In this document: positions 1 to 8,201 of the stretch, in pieces
Position numbering within the stretch: the first letter of the stretch is position 1
Layout: each line of letters opens with the position of its first letter
Source: Euryarchaeota archaeon Ods02
Lineage (GTDB): Archaea; Halobacteriota; Halobacteria; Halobacteriales; Halorutilaceae
Assembly (NCBI GenBank): GCA_028751075.1
Contig: JAQZDA010000018.1
Span: 1 to 39,748 of the forward strand
DNA: 39,748 bases
Reading direction: 5' to 3'
Notes under the pieces: generated by a model
What the model saw: only the letters and a program-made list of their open reading frames with translations
Databases searched by the model: none
Told to the model about the DNA's origin: nothing
Program-made: the position numbers and the translations under genes

Positions 1-29
1 ACATACAACATCGCTGACAACTCCACCGT

Positions 30-1208
30 ATGACGGACGCAGTCATCGTAGACGCCGTAAGGACGCCGTTCGGGAAAGAAGACGGAGTGCTAGCCAACGT
101 ACACCCGCAGGATCTCGGGGCGGAGCCGCTGAAGGCGCTGCAGGAACGCGTCGGCTTCGACCCGGCGGAGGACATCGACGACATCAGCTACGGATGCGTG
201 ACCCCGAAAGGCACGCAGGGCTACAACATCGCCCGTCTGGTGCCGTTGACCGCGGGATGGGACGTCGACGTCCCGGGTGTGCAGGTGAACCGACAGTGCG
301 GCAGCGGCCAGCAGGCGATAAACCAGGAGGCCGCGAACATCGCCGCAGGCTTCCACGACTGCGTCATAGGCGGCGGAGTCGAACACATGACTCAGGAGCC
401 GATGGGAAGCGACGGCGACTTCAGCTCGCTCTCCGAGAGCTACAAAGAACGGTTCGAGGTCGTACCCCAGGGCGAGAGCGCGGAACGCATCGCCGACGAA
501 TGGGGTTTCGAACGCAGCGAACTCGACGAACTCGCCGCCGACAGCCAGCAACGGATGGGTGAAGCGATGGAGGAAGGCGTCTACGACAGCCAGCTCGTAC
601 CCGTCGAAGCCGAAGTCCCCGCAGACGAAGACGACGAAGACGGGGAGCTGGAGGAGGTCGTGGTGAACGAGGACGAACACCCCCGTCCGGGTACGACAGC
701 GGAGAAGATAGCGAAGCTACCTCCTGTCTTCCGCGGTGACGGAGTCATCACCGCGGCGAACAGCAGCGGCATCGTCGACGGCTCGAGCGCCGTACTGCTG
801 GCGAGCGAGGAGAAAGCACGGGAGGAAGGATGGGATCCGAAGGCACGTATCGTCGACGTCGAGGTAGCGGGCGTCGACCCCGTTATGATGCTGACTGGGC
901 CGATACCGGCGACGGAACGCGTGCTCGAGAAGAACGACATGTCCGTCGACGACATCGACCTCTTCGAATGCAACGAAGCCTTCGCAAGCGTGGTGCTGGC
1001 GTGGATGGAGGAGACGGGTGCACCGTGGGAGAAGACCAACGTCAACGGCGGCGCGATAGCGCACGGCCATCCGCTCGGCGCCACCGGAAGCGCGTTGATA
1101 ACGAAGCTCGTTCACGAGCTAGAGCGTCAAGACGAAAGGTACGGACTGTCGACGATGTGCATCGGCTTCGGACAAGGCATCGCGACGATAGTAGAGAGAA
1201 TCGACTGA
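30..1208 (+). CDS. Acetyl-CoA acyltransferase (thiolase)
   Basis: A 392-residue protein of standard thiolase length. It should condense two acetyl-CoA or cleave 3-ketoacyl-CoA thiolytically in the cytoplasm. The nucleophile Cys90 lies in NRQCGSGQQA, the catalytic His347 in GHPLGATGS, and the second Cys377 in MCIGFGQG, where most family members have GGGQG. The opening AVIVDAVRTPFG is typical of the family. Residues about 198-215 are an acidic insertion (DEDDEDGELEE) in a loop region, a usual halophilic change. The gene converges on the giant coiled-coil gene, with only 18 bases between the stop codons. Whether it makes acetoacetyl-CoA for mevalonate or acts in fatty-acid beta-oxidation cannot be told from sequence alone. 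Confidence 0.93.
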   Translation: MTDAVIVDAVRTPFGKEDGVLANVHPQDLGAEPLKALQERVGFDPAEDIDDISYGCVTPKGTQGYNIARLVPLTAGWDVDVPGVQVNRQCGSGQQAINQEAANIAAGFHDCVIGGGVEHMTQEPMGSDGDFSSLSESYKERFEVVPQGESAERIADEWGFERSELDELAADSQQRMGEAMEEGVYDSQLVPVEAEVPADEDDEDGELEEVVVNEDEHPRPGTTAEKIAKLPPVFRGDGVITAANSSGIVDGSSAVLLASEEKAREEGWDPKARIVDVEVAGVDPVMMLTGPIPATERVLEKNDMSVDDIDLFECNEAFASVVLAWMEETGAPWEKTNVNGGAIAHGHPLGATGSALITKLVHELERQDERYGLSTMCIGFGQGIATIVERID

Positions 1209-1226
1209 AACCGCGACGTTTCCGTT

Positions 1227-4200
1227 TTACTGTTCTTCCTCGAAATCCTGCTGGGACAGCACCAGCAGCGCGAGAGCGGGTATACCCAGCGGCGGCACCG
1301 TGGCGGCGGACACGACGGCGGCTACGGTGGCGACACCCCACATCCTGCGCGCGTAAGCCAGGTAGGCGCCGGCCAACGCCACCGGTGCAGCCACCAGCCA
1401 CGCCGCCATCAAACCGAACGCCGCAGTTTCGCCGACGTATGGCAGGATGAACGGAACTACGGCTCCCTGCGCGAGTCCGACGCCCAGTGCTCCGGCGACC
1501 AGTGCGGTCGCTACCTGGAGGCCCGCAGCCACTCGGGGACGTCGTGTTCCACCGGACGCATCCTCTGACGCGCCGGCGGTATCCGTTTCTTCGGAGGTTC
1601 CGTCTGTACTTCGGCTTCCGCCGGAGGAGGAGTCGCCGGAACCCGGGGAGGAGCCGTCGTCGTCTCCCGAACGGCCGCTGCCCGCGCCTCCGTACCGTGG
1701 TTCACCTCCGCCGACACGGTCGGAGTCTGACTCCCATTCCACGTCGCCGTCACCGGCTTTCGACGCAGCCGCCAGCGACTCCGCCTTCATCTGGAGGTTC
1801 TTGTCGTAGACGTCCTTCGCGCGGCGTTCGGTGTCCCGTAGGTCGGCGAGCCTGCTGTCCACGCTCTCACGTAGCTGACGGAGCTCCATCGACATCTCAC
1901 GGATACGCTCCTCGCGTTCGGCGAGCTGCTGCTCACGCATGTCGAGCTCGCCTTCGATGCGGTCGACCTCGTCCTTCATCTCCTCCGCCTCCGCCATCTT
2001 CTGCTCCGCCTCCATCTCCTCCATCTCCACGTCGCTCTCCCGTTCGTCGAGCTCTCGCTCACGCTCCCTTAGGTCTTCCTCGAGCTCCTCCAGCTCCTCA
2101 CGGTCCTCCTCGATCTGGCTCTCGCGCTCCGTCAGCTCGTCCCTGATGCCGTCGAGCTCCTCCAGGAGGTCGTCGAGATCCTCCTCGCGTTGTACGAGGT
2201 CCTGCTCCCACTCCTCCAGCTCTTCCTCGCGGTCGTCTAGCTCGCTCTCTCTTTCATCCAGCCGGGTCTCTATATCGTCCTCACGTTCGTCGAGCTCGCT
2301 CTCTCGATCGCTTAGCTCATTCTCCAGCTCCTCGAGCTCCTCCGCTCGTTCCTCGACCTCCTCAGTCCTGCGTTCGATCTCCGCCTCTATCTCCTGCTCA
2401 CGTTGGTCAAGCTCTGCCTCTCGTTCCTCCAGCCGCGCCTCGATTTCCTCCTCCCTTTCGTCGAGCTCCTGTCTACGTTGCTCTATCTCATGTTCGAGCT
2501 CCTGCTCACGTTCCTCGAGCTCCGCCTCCAGCTCCTGCCGCCGGCTCTCCAGCTCCTCATCTATCTCCTCCTCACGCTCGTCCAGCTCTTCCCGGCGCTC
2601 CTCTATCTCCTGCTCCAGCTCCTCCCTGCGGTCCTCGAACTCCTGTTCCAGCTCCTGCTCCCGCTGCTCGAGCTCCTCATCTATCTCGTCCTCCCGTCGC
2701 TCTATCTCTTCCTCGCGTTCGTCTAGGTCCTGTCGTCTCCTCTCGAGCTTCTCCTCGAGCTGCTTCCTCTGTCTGTTGCGTTCGTCGAGCTTCTCCCTCA
2801 GCTCGTCGAGCTTCTCCTCGCGTTCCTCCGCTTCCTCTATCTTCTTCTCCGCGTGCTCCTCCTGCTCCTCGACCTCTCGCTCTCGTTCCTCTAGCTCGCG
2901 TTCGAGCTCCTCGAGCTCCTGCTCGCGCTCGTCCAGGTTCCCCTCACGTTCCTCAAGATCGGTCTCAAGCGTGGAGAGCTCGTCTTCACGTTCGTTCAGC
3001 TCCGAGGCACGTTGATCTAGCTCCTGCTCGCGTTCGTCTAGTTCTTCCCGCCGCTCGTCGATCTCCTGCTCCAGCTCCTCCCTTCGTTCCTCGAGCTCCC
3101 TTTCGCTTTCCTCCTGCTTCTGCTCCAGCTCCGTCTGTCTCTCGTCGAGCTGTCTCTCTCTTTCGTCCAGCTGAAGCTCCAGCTCCTCGTACTTCGTCTC
3201 CCTCGTCTCCAGCTCCTGCTCACGTTCCTCCAGGGCATCGAGACGTTCTTCGACCTCGTTCTCACGTTCCTCGAGCTCCTGCCTCCGTTCCTCTATCTCC
3301 CGCTCCAGCTCCTCCTCACGCTCCTCGAACTCCTCCTCCAGTTCCTCCTCACGCTCCTCAAGCCCCGCCTCCAGCTCCTGCCGCCGGCTCTCCAACTCCT
3401 CATCTAGCTCGCCCTCCCGCTCCTCCAGCTCCTCCCGAAGTTCATCTAGCTCGCTCTCCCGCTCCTCCAGACGGCTCTCAATCTCCTCCTCACGTTCGTC
3501 TAGCTCTTGCTCCTTCTCCTCGACGTCCTGGAGTCGGTTCTCTATCTCCTCCTCGAGCTTCTCGACCTCGCTGCGTCTTCGTTCGATCTCGTCCTCGAGC
3601 TCTTGCTCGCGTTCGTCTAGCTCTTCCCGTCGCTCCTCAATCTCCTGCTCCAGCTCCTGCTCACGTTCCTCTAGCTCACTTTCACGTTCCTCTAGCTGGC
3701 TCTCAATCTCCTCCTCACGTTCGTCTAGCTCGCTCTCCCGTCGCCTCAGCCGTTCTTCGACCTCGTTCTCACGTTCCTCGAGCTCCTGCCTCCGTTCCTC
3801 TATCTCCCGCTCCAGCTCCTCCTCACGCTGCTCGAACTCCTCCTCCAGTTCCTCCTCACGCTCCTCAAGCCCCGCCTCCAGCTCCTGCCGCCGGCACTCC
3901 AACTCCTCATCTAGCTCGCCCTCCCGCTCCTCCAGCTCCTCCCGAAGTTCATCTAGCTCGCTCTCCCGCTCCTCCAGACGGCTCTCAATCTCCTCCTCAC
4001 GTTCGTCTAGCTCGCTCTCCCGTCGCCTCAGCCGTTCTTCGGCCTCGTTCTCACGTTCCTCGAGCTCCTCCTGTTTCTCCTCGAGCTCCGACTCAAGCTT
4101 CTGTAGCTCGCTCCGTGTCTCTTCCAGCTCAGCTTCACGCTCGTCGATTTCGTCTTCTAGCTGCTGGACCTCGGTCTCACGACGTTCGAGGCGATCTGAA

Positions 4201-6080
4201 CGGGTATCTAGATCGTCTTCGCGTTCCTCGAGCTCGCGTTCACGTTCCTCGAGACGGCTCTCAATCTCCTCCTCACGTTCGTCCAGCTCTTCCCTGCGTT
4301 CCTCTACCTCGAGCTCGAACTCTTCCTCGCGCTCGTCGAGTTCGGCTTCACGTTCGTCGAGCTCCTGCTCCCTCTCCGAGAGCTCATCCCTCGATTCCTG
4401 GAGGTCTTCGACGCGGTCTTCGAGGTCCTCACGGCGTTCGTCGATCGACTGCTTCCTCTGGACTAGTCTGGACTCTAGCTCCTCGAGCTTCTCCTCGCGT
4501 TCGTCTAGCTTCCTGCGTTCCTTCTCCAGTTCCTCTTCCCTGGACTCGACCTCGTCCTCCAGCTCCTCGAGCTCCTCCTGGCTCTCCAGAAGCTCCGCCG
4601 CCTTCGACGAAACCGTCTCCTGCTCCTCCGTTAGCTCGGTCTCCCACTCGTCGAGCTTCTGCTCACGTCGTTCTATCACCTGTTCGCGTTCACGTAGCTC
4701 GGCCTCCAGCTGTTTGAGGCTCTGTTCGATGTCCTCCAGGTTCTCGAGCTTCTCTCGGTAGAGCTTCCCTAGCTCCTGGTCTAAGTCCGTGTCGGCGGTT
4801 CCTTCGAGCACCTCCTCCGTGTCGGTAGTGTCCGCGGTCTCCCAGCCTGGTTCAGCATCCACCTGTTCGTCGGACCCCTTCTCCGTTCCCTCAGCGACCG
4901 CGGGTTCTTCTGGTTCGGACTCTGCGGTCCCGTCGGCGTCCCCTCTATCGCCTGCATCTGCATCTCCGTCGCCAGATTCCCCTTCCTCGGCTTCAGCCGC
5001 TCCCTGGGGTTCCTCTGACACCGGGGTTCCCGCGACCTCACCCGTTTCGCCTGGTTCTTCAGACCGCCCTGGTTCCCCGGCCACGTCGGTTCCATCCGGT
5101 TCGTCCGAGGGCTCAGCTCCTTCGGCTGGTCCTTCCTCCCCCTGCGAGTCATTAGCTTCGTCGGCTTCGTCGGTCTCCGGGGCTTCCTCCGTAGAAGAGC
5201 GCTTGATGCCGGGTATGTGGCTCCGTATGCCTCTGCCACGGGACCCTTCCTCGTCTTCGACGTCTTCGCTGTCTCCCACGGCGTCCTCCGTCTGCTCGCC
5301 CTCTCCTTCTCCGACATCGGCCTCCTCTACCGGCGTCTCTTCTTCCGATCGGTCAGGTTCCTCGGTTTCGACTTCTTCGTCCCCGTCCGTGGATCCGGCT
5401 TCAACCTGTTCGGCGTCTTCTCCTTCCTCGGCCGATGCCGCCTCATGAGTTCCGGGTGATTGCTCTTCAGCCGTGGGTCCGTCCTGTTCCGAGGTCCTCT
5501 CTTCGTCGGAGCCACCTTCGGCCGGTGGTGTCGGCTTCTCTTCGTCCGCGTCGACCTCCCCGGCTCCTGCTCTTTCTAGCTGTTCCTCGCCTGGCTCCAG
5601 AGGTGTTATCTCCGGTTCGTCCGCCTCGTCCTCTTCGGTCTCGTCATCGTCTCCTCTCTCCGGCTCAACGGTCTGGTCTTCCGCCTCTACCGGTCCTTCC
5701 TCGGCCGGATCTCCTCCGGCTTCGATCTCTTCTTCCGCGTCTTGCTCTGGTTTTTCGTGTTTTCCTGGCCCTCCAGCGTCTGCTTCTGGTTGTTCGACTG
5801 TTCCTTCCCCTCCAGCGTCTGCTTCTGGTTGTTCGTGTGTTCCTGGCCCACCGGCTTCGTCTTCTTCACCTCCTATCGTGTAGGTCTCCGGCCCTCGCTC
5901 GTCCCCCGTTCCTCCGGACTCTATCCCCTGCTCCGGCTCCTGTGTCTCAGCGTCCTCAACATCCGGGGCGTCCTCCGGCTCATCCCTGGCTTCTATACGG
6001 TAGCTTCTGACGCCGTCGTCTTCCTCCTCTTCGTGGTCGGAACCAGGTTCTTCTTCGTCGGATTGTTCGTCTTCCGTCAT
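1227..6080 (-). CDS. Giant acidic coiled-coil protein with C-terminal membrane anchor
   Basis: I do not recognise a named family. The 1617-residue protein has four parts. Residues 1 to about 430 are disordered and very rich in Glu, Asp, Gly and Pro, with three copies of a QPEADAGG-like unit near residues 80-115. Residues about 432-1438 are an uninterrupted, proline-free helix built of seven-residue units such as ELDEREQ. Residues about 1440-1511 are a Gly/Ser/Asp linker. The final about 105 residues contain three to four hydrophobic helices and end LALLVLSQQDFEEEQ. Only about one hydrophobic residue occurs per heptad and E-R pairs recur four residues apart, so the rod could be a coiled coil or a single alpha-helix. 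At 0.15 nm per residue it would span roughly 150 nm. It follows the 6154-7662 gene by 73 bases and probably shares its mRNA. The membrane tail and layout match the two upstream genes. A tethering or structural role is inference. Confidence 0.85.
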   Translation of the reverse strand: MTEDEQSDEEEPGSDHEEEEDDGVRSYRIEARDEPEDAPDVEDAETQEPEQGIESGGTGDERGPETYTIGGEEDEAGGPGTHEQPEADAGGEGTVEQPEADAGGPGKHEKPEQDAEEEIEAGGDPAEEGPVEAEDQTVEPERGDDDETEEDEADEPEITPLEPGEEQLERAGAGEVDADEEKPTPPAEGGSDEERTSEQDGPTAEEQSPGTHEAASAEEGEDAEQVEAGSTDGDEEVETEEPDRSEEETPVEEADVGEGEGEQTEDAVGDSEDVEDEEGSRGRGIRSHIPGIKRSSTEEAPETDEADEANDSQGEEGPAEGAEPSDEPDGTDVAGEPGRSEEPGETGEVAGTPVSEEPQGAAEAEEGESGDGDADAGDRGDADGTAESEPEEPAVAEGTEKGSDEQVDAEPGWETADTTDTEEVLEGTADTDLDQELGKLYREKLENLEDIEQSLKQLEAELREREQVIERREQKLDEWETELTEEQETVSSKAAELLESQEELEELEDEVESREEELEKERRKLDEREEKLEELESRLVQRKQSIDERREDLEDRVEDLQESRDELSEREQELDEREAELDEREEEFELEVEERREELDEREEEIESRLEERERELEEREDDLDTRSDRLERRETEVQQLEDEIDEREAELEETRSELQKLESELEEKQEELEERENEAEERLRRRESELDEREEEIESRLEERESELDELREELEEREGELDEELECRRQELEAGLEEREEELEEEFEQREEELEREIEERRQELEERENEVEERLRRRESELDEREEEIESQLEERESELEEREQELEQEIEERREELDEREQELEDEIERRRSEVEKLEEEIENRLQDVEEKEQELDEREEEIESRLEERESELDELREELEEREGELDEELESRRQELEAGLEEREEELEEEFEEREEELEREIEERRQELEERENEVEERLDALEEREQELETRETKYEELELQLDERERQLDERQTELEQKQEESERELEERREELEQEIDERREELDEREQELDQRASELNEREDELSTLETDLEEREGNLDEREQELEELERELEEREREVEEQEEHAEKKIEEAEEREEKLDELREKLDERNRQRKQLEEKLERRRQDLDEREEEIERREDEIDEELEQREQELEQEFEDRREELEQEIEERREELDEREEEIDEELESRRQELEAELEEREQELEHEIEQRRQELDEREEEIEARLEEREAELDQREQEIEAEIERRTEEVEERAEELEELENELSDRESELDEREDDIETRLDERESELDDREEELEEWEQDLVQREEDLDDLLEELDGIRDELTERESQIEEDREELEELEEDLRERERELDERESDVEMEEMEAEQKMAEAEEMKDEVDRIEGELDMREQQLAEREERIREMSMELRQLRESVDSRLADLRDTERRAKDVYDKNLQMKAESLAAASKAGDGDVEWESDSDRVGGGEPRYGGAGSGRSGDDDGSSPGSGDSSSGGSRSTDGTSEETDTAGASEDASGGTRRPRVAAGLQVATALVAGALGVGLAQGAVVPFILPYVGETAAFGLMAAWLVAAPVALAGAYLAYARRMWGVATVAAVVSAATVPPLGIPALALLVLSQQDFEEEQ
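3244..3506. repeat. Long near-identical repeat in rod, copy A
   Basis: This 263-base segment matches 3751-4013 at an offset of 507 bases (169 codons) with only two mismatches, as counted by eye. Both mismatches change the protein (Glu/Gln and Ser/Cys). It lies inside the helical rod of the giant coiled-coil gene. Confidence 0.9.
3751..4013. repeat. Long near-identical repeat in rod, copy B
   Basis: Second copy of the 263-base unit at 3244-3506. It carries the Cys variant, which gives the only cysteine I see in the rod. A further overlapping duplication relates about 3702-3785 to about 3984-4067 at an offset of 282 bases (94 codons), so the rod seems to have grown by unequal exchange in multiples of three. 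Confidence 0.88.
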
Positions 6081-6153
6081 TTTGTTGAGGGTTTGTCGTG
6101 TCGGGCAGTTTCTTCTCTTTCAGGCGTACCTACTCTGCGTTCTGGTTCGGGGT

Positions 6154-7662
6154 TCACTCGAACTGTCCCTCCGAGAGAGCTATCAGTATGAACGTCAGAA
6201 GGCCCAGAGGGAACGCTATGACCGTCGCCAGCGTAGCCGTCGTTATGGAGAGGTACCACCTACGCCCACGGTATGCGTAGTGCGCTCCCACCAGTACGAG
6301 GACGCTCGCTACTGCGTACGCGGACGCCGAGGTGATTATCGCCGTAACCGTCATCTCGACCTCGAACTCGAAACCAAGGTAGGCCATTGCGACCACGGAG
6401 GAGCCTCCTAGCACGCCTATGACGCCGATCAACGCCATCAGGACGCCGGCGAAACGGTGCGTCCTCTTCGTGTAGGTTACGACGCCTCCTTCTCCCATCT
6501 CTTCCTCTACCTCCGCCACCTTACGCTGTAGGTCGGCGACGGCTTCCTCCCTCATCTGGACCTCGCGCCTCGTCTCCTCCAGGGACCTCTCGGCTTGGTC
6601 GAGGTCGACCTCCGACGCCCCGGACTCCATACCTGGCTCCAGGTCATCCTCCGTCCCACCGGTGACTTCGGACGAGAGGTCCTCGCGGCCCGTGACGTCG
6701 GAGTCAGCCTGCTCCTCCGTCTGCTCTTCACCTAGGGTCCAGTCGTCCTCTCCTTCATCCTCTGCTCCTTCGTCGGACTCGGCTTCCTCGACCCACTCTG
6801 GTTCTTCCTCCTCGCCCTCTTCCTCGACCCACTCTGGTTCTTCCTCCTCGCCCTCTTCCTCGTGGTCCTCTGGCAGCTCCCAGGGGTCTTCGTCCGCGTC
6901 CTCCCCGGAAGGCCCCTCGGTGTCTTGAGATTCCTCCTCAAGGGTCCAGTCGTCCTCCGCTACCTCTTCCGGATCGAACGGATCCTCCTCGGCCTCGTCA
7001 CCGTCGGCTTCGCCCACAGGTTCGTCGGCTGCCTCTGCTGCTTCCTCATCTTCATCCAGGTCCCATGGATCGGTTCCGGCCTCCCCCGCTTCGCCCTCCC
7101 CTGCGTCGGCCCAGTCGTCCCACGGGGCGTCGGAATCCTCTTCCGCGCCGTCTCCTCCGTCTCCCCCATCCGGGTCCCCCCAGCTGACGTCGTCTACGTC
7201 GCCGGGCTCGTGTTCCTGCGCCCCACCCCAGGTGACCTCTTCCGCGTCTTCGACGGACGGCCCCGACCACTCGGGGCTTACCTCGTCCCCGTCGTCCTCT
7301 TCCTGGGGTTCGGCTGGACCGCTCCACTCCGGGCTGACGTCACCTTCCTCTTCACCATCGGATGCCCCGTCACCGTCCTCCGTTCCCCCGTAACCTGCGC
7401 TGGCTTCTTCCTCAGGTACATCGGTTGCTCCGGTATCCTCGGCTTCCAAGGCTGCTTCCTCTACATCTCCCTCGGCCTCCTCAGCTTCACCGTCCCCCTC
7501 AGGCTCTCCATCGGAATCCTCCACATCATCGGATGCCACCTCGTCATTGGGGTCCCCGTCGTCGGGGTCCCCGTTACCGGGCCCCTCACCCACCTCGTCT
7601 TCGGCGGTTTCGACGGCTTCCTCCGCCTCCCCGCTATCTTCTTCGTCGTCCTTGCCTTTCAT
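6154..7662 (-). CDS. Acidic Trp-rich protein with short coiled coil and C-terminal membrane domain
   Basis: About 502 residues and a paralogue of both neighbours. A long acidic disordered N-terminus carries twelve isolated Trp residues in short acidic contexts (SPEWSGP, DPWDLDE, DDWTLEE, PEWVEEE). A short coil of about 45 residues follows (ERSLEETRREVQMREE region). Four hydrophobic helices then end in LLTFILIALSEGQFE, which resembles the tails of the flanking proteins. I start it at the ATG at 7662 (MKGKDDEED). An in-frame ATG at 7704 is possible, but an A/T-rich TATA-like stretch at about 7686-7698 lies at leaderless distance from 7662, and that start resembles the acidic starts of the paralogues. 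It is probably co-transcribed with the giant gene downstream. Function is unknown. Confidence 0.82.
   Translation of the reverse strand: MKGKDDEEDSGEAEEAVETAEDEVGEGPGNGDPDDGDPNDEVASDDVEDSDGEPEGDGEAEEAEGDVEEAALEAEDTGATDVPEEEASAGYGGTEDGDGASDGEEEGDVSPEWSGPAEPQEEDDGDEVSPEWSGPSVEDAEEVTWGGAQEHEPGDVDDVSWGDPDGGDGGDGAEEDSDAPWDDWADAGEGEAGEAGTDPWDLDEDEEAAEAADEPVGEADGDEAEEDPFDPEEVAEDDWTLEEESQDTEGPSGEDADEDPWELPEDHEEEGEEEEPEWVEEEGEEEEPEWVEEAESDEGAEDEGEDDWTLGEEQTEEQADSDVTGREDLSSEVTGGTEDDLEPGMESGASEVDLDQAERSLEETRREVQMREEAVADLQRKVAEVEEEMGEGGVVTYTKRTHRFAGVLMALIGVIGVLGGSSVVAMAYLGFEFEVEMTVTAIITSASAYAVASVLVLVGAHYAYRGRRWYLSITTATLATVIAFPLGLLTFILIALSEGQFE
6789..6860. repeat. 36-bp tandem repeat, two perfect units
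   Basis: Units 6789-6824 and 6825-6860 are identical. Each encodes twelve residues containing EEEEPEWVE, so one Trp-acidic motif in the gene was copied exactly. Confidence 0.9.
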
Positions 7663-8201
7663 CAAGAAAGGCTTGATTTCGAAACAAGATAGTTTTTTGG
7701 GCATCCGGACGACGAACGTCGGACAGACGCACGGTGATAACAGTTTAGAAAAGGGTTGCCACGGGCTTCCAGCACAGTTGGGGTGAGCGCTTCGTTATCA
7801 ACGGCGCTAGATAGAGGAACAGGAGACAAGACAATCAAGGCTGGGTATAGATGAGAGGCTGTGTATAGATGGGTGTTGGAAGCCCGCCTCGGAGTCTAAC
7901 CTCCTTACCTCCTTAAGTCAGATCTATCTGCTTGCCGTGTTCAGAAGTAGCAGGATGCGATGATTGCACCTTCCGATAGACGTAACTGACGCCGCTTAAG
8001 CCGTAACTGTCGTAGATAACCGAGGTTGTAGTGTAAGATTAAGAGGTCGTATCTACGGTATACGGCCTACTGACCCCTGAGCAGACTACCGATCCGGGTT
8101 TCCCTCCCTTCCTCTGAACGTTCAGGCTACGTGGAGGCAGCATCCCTTCACCTCACCCCTTCCCACTCCACTTCCCCTGTCGTCCTCTTTTGCCTGTGTT
8201 C
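7663..8201. other. Intergenic region upstream of the 6154-7662 gene
   Basis: About 540 bases with no convincing gene on either strand. It holds the likely promoter of the gene to its left (minus-strand A-rich stretch at about 7686-7698). It also has the short direct repeats GTATAGATG (near 7845 and 7863) and GTAACTG (near 7981 and 8005). I found no tRNA-like fold and no other recognisable element. Confidence 0.6.

Noticed and set aside
1939..3015. Long plus-strand Ser/Arg-rich reading frame opposite the giant rod gene
   Set aside because: It is the mirror of the Glu/Leu/Arg heptads (CTC, TCC and similar codons). It has no promoter or SD and its protein is pure low-complexity Ser.
1227..6080. 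Giant rod protein considered as an SMC/Rad50-type ATPase or gas-vesicle protein
   Set aside because: There is no Walker A or B motif at either end and no hinge. The C-terminus is hydrophobic helices and the N-terminus disordered.
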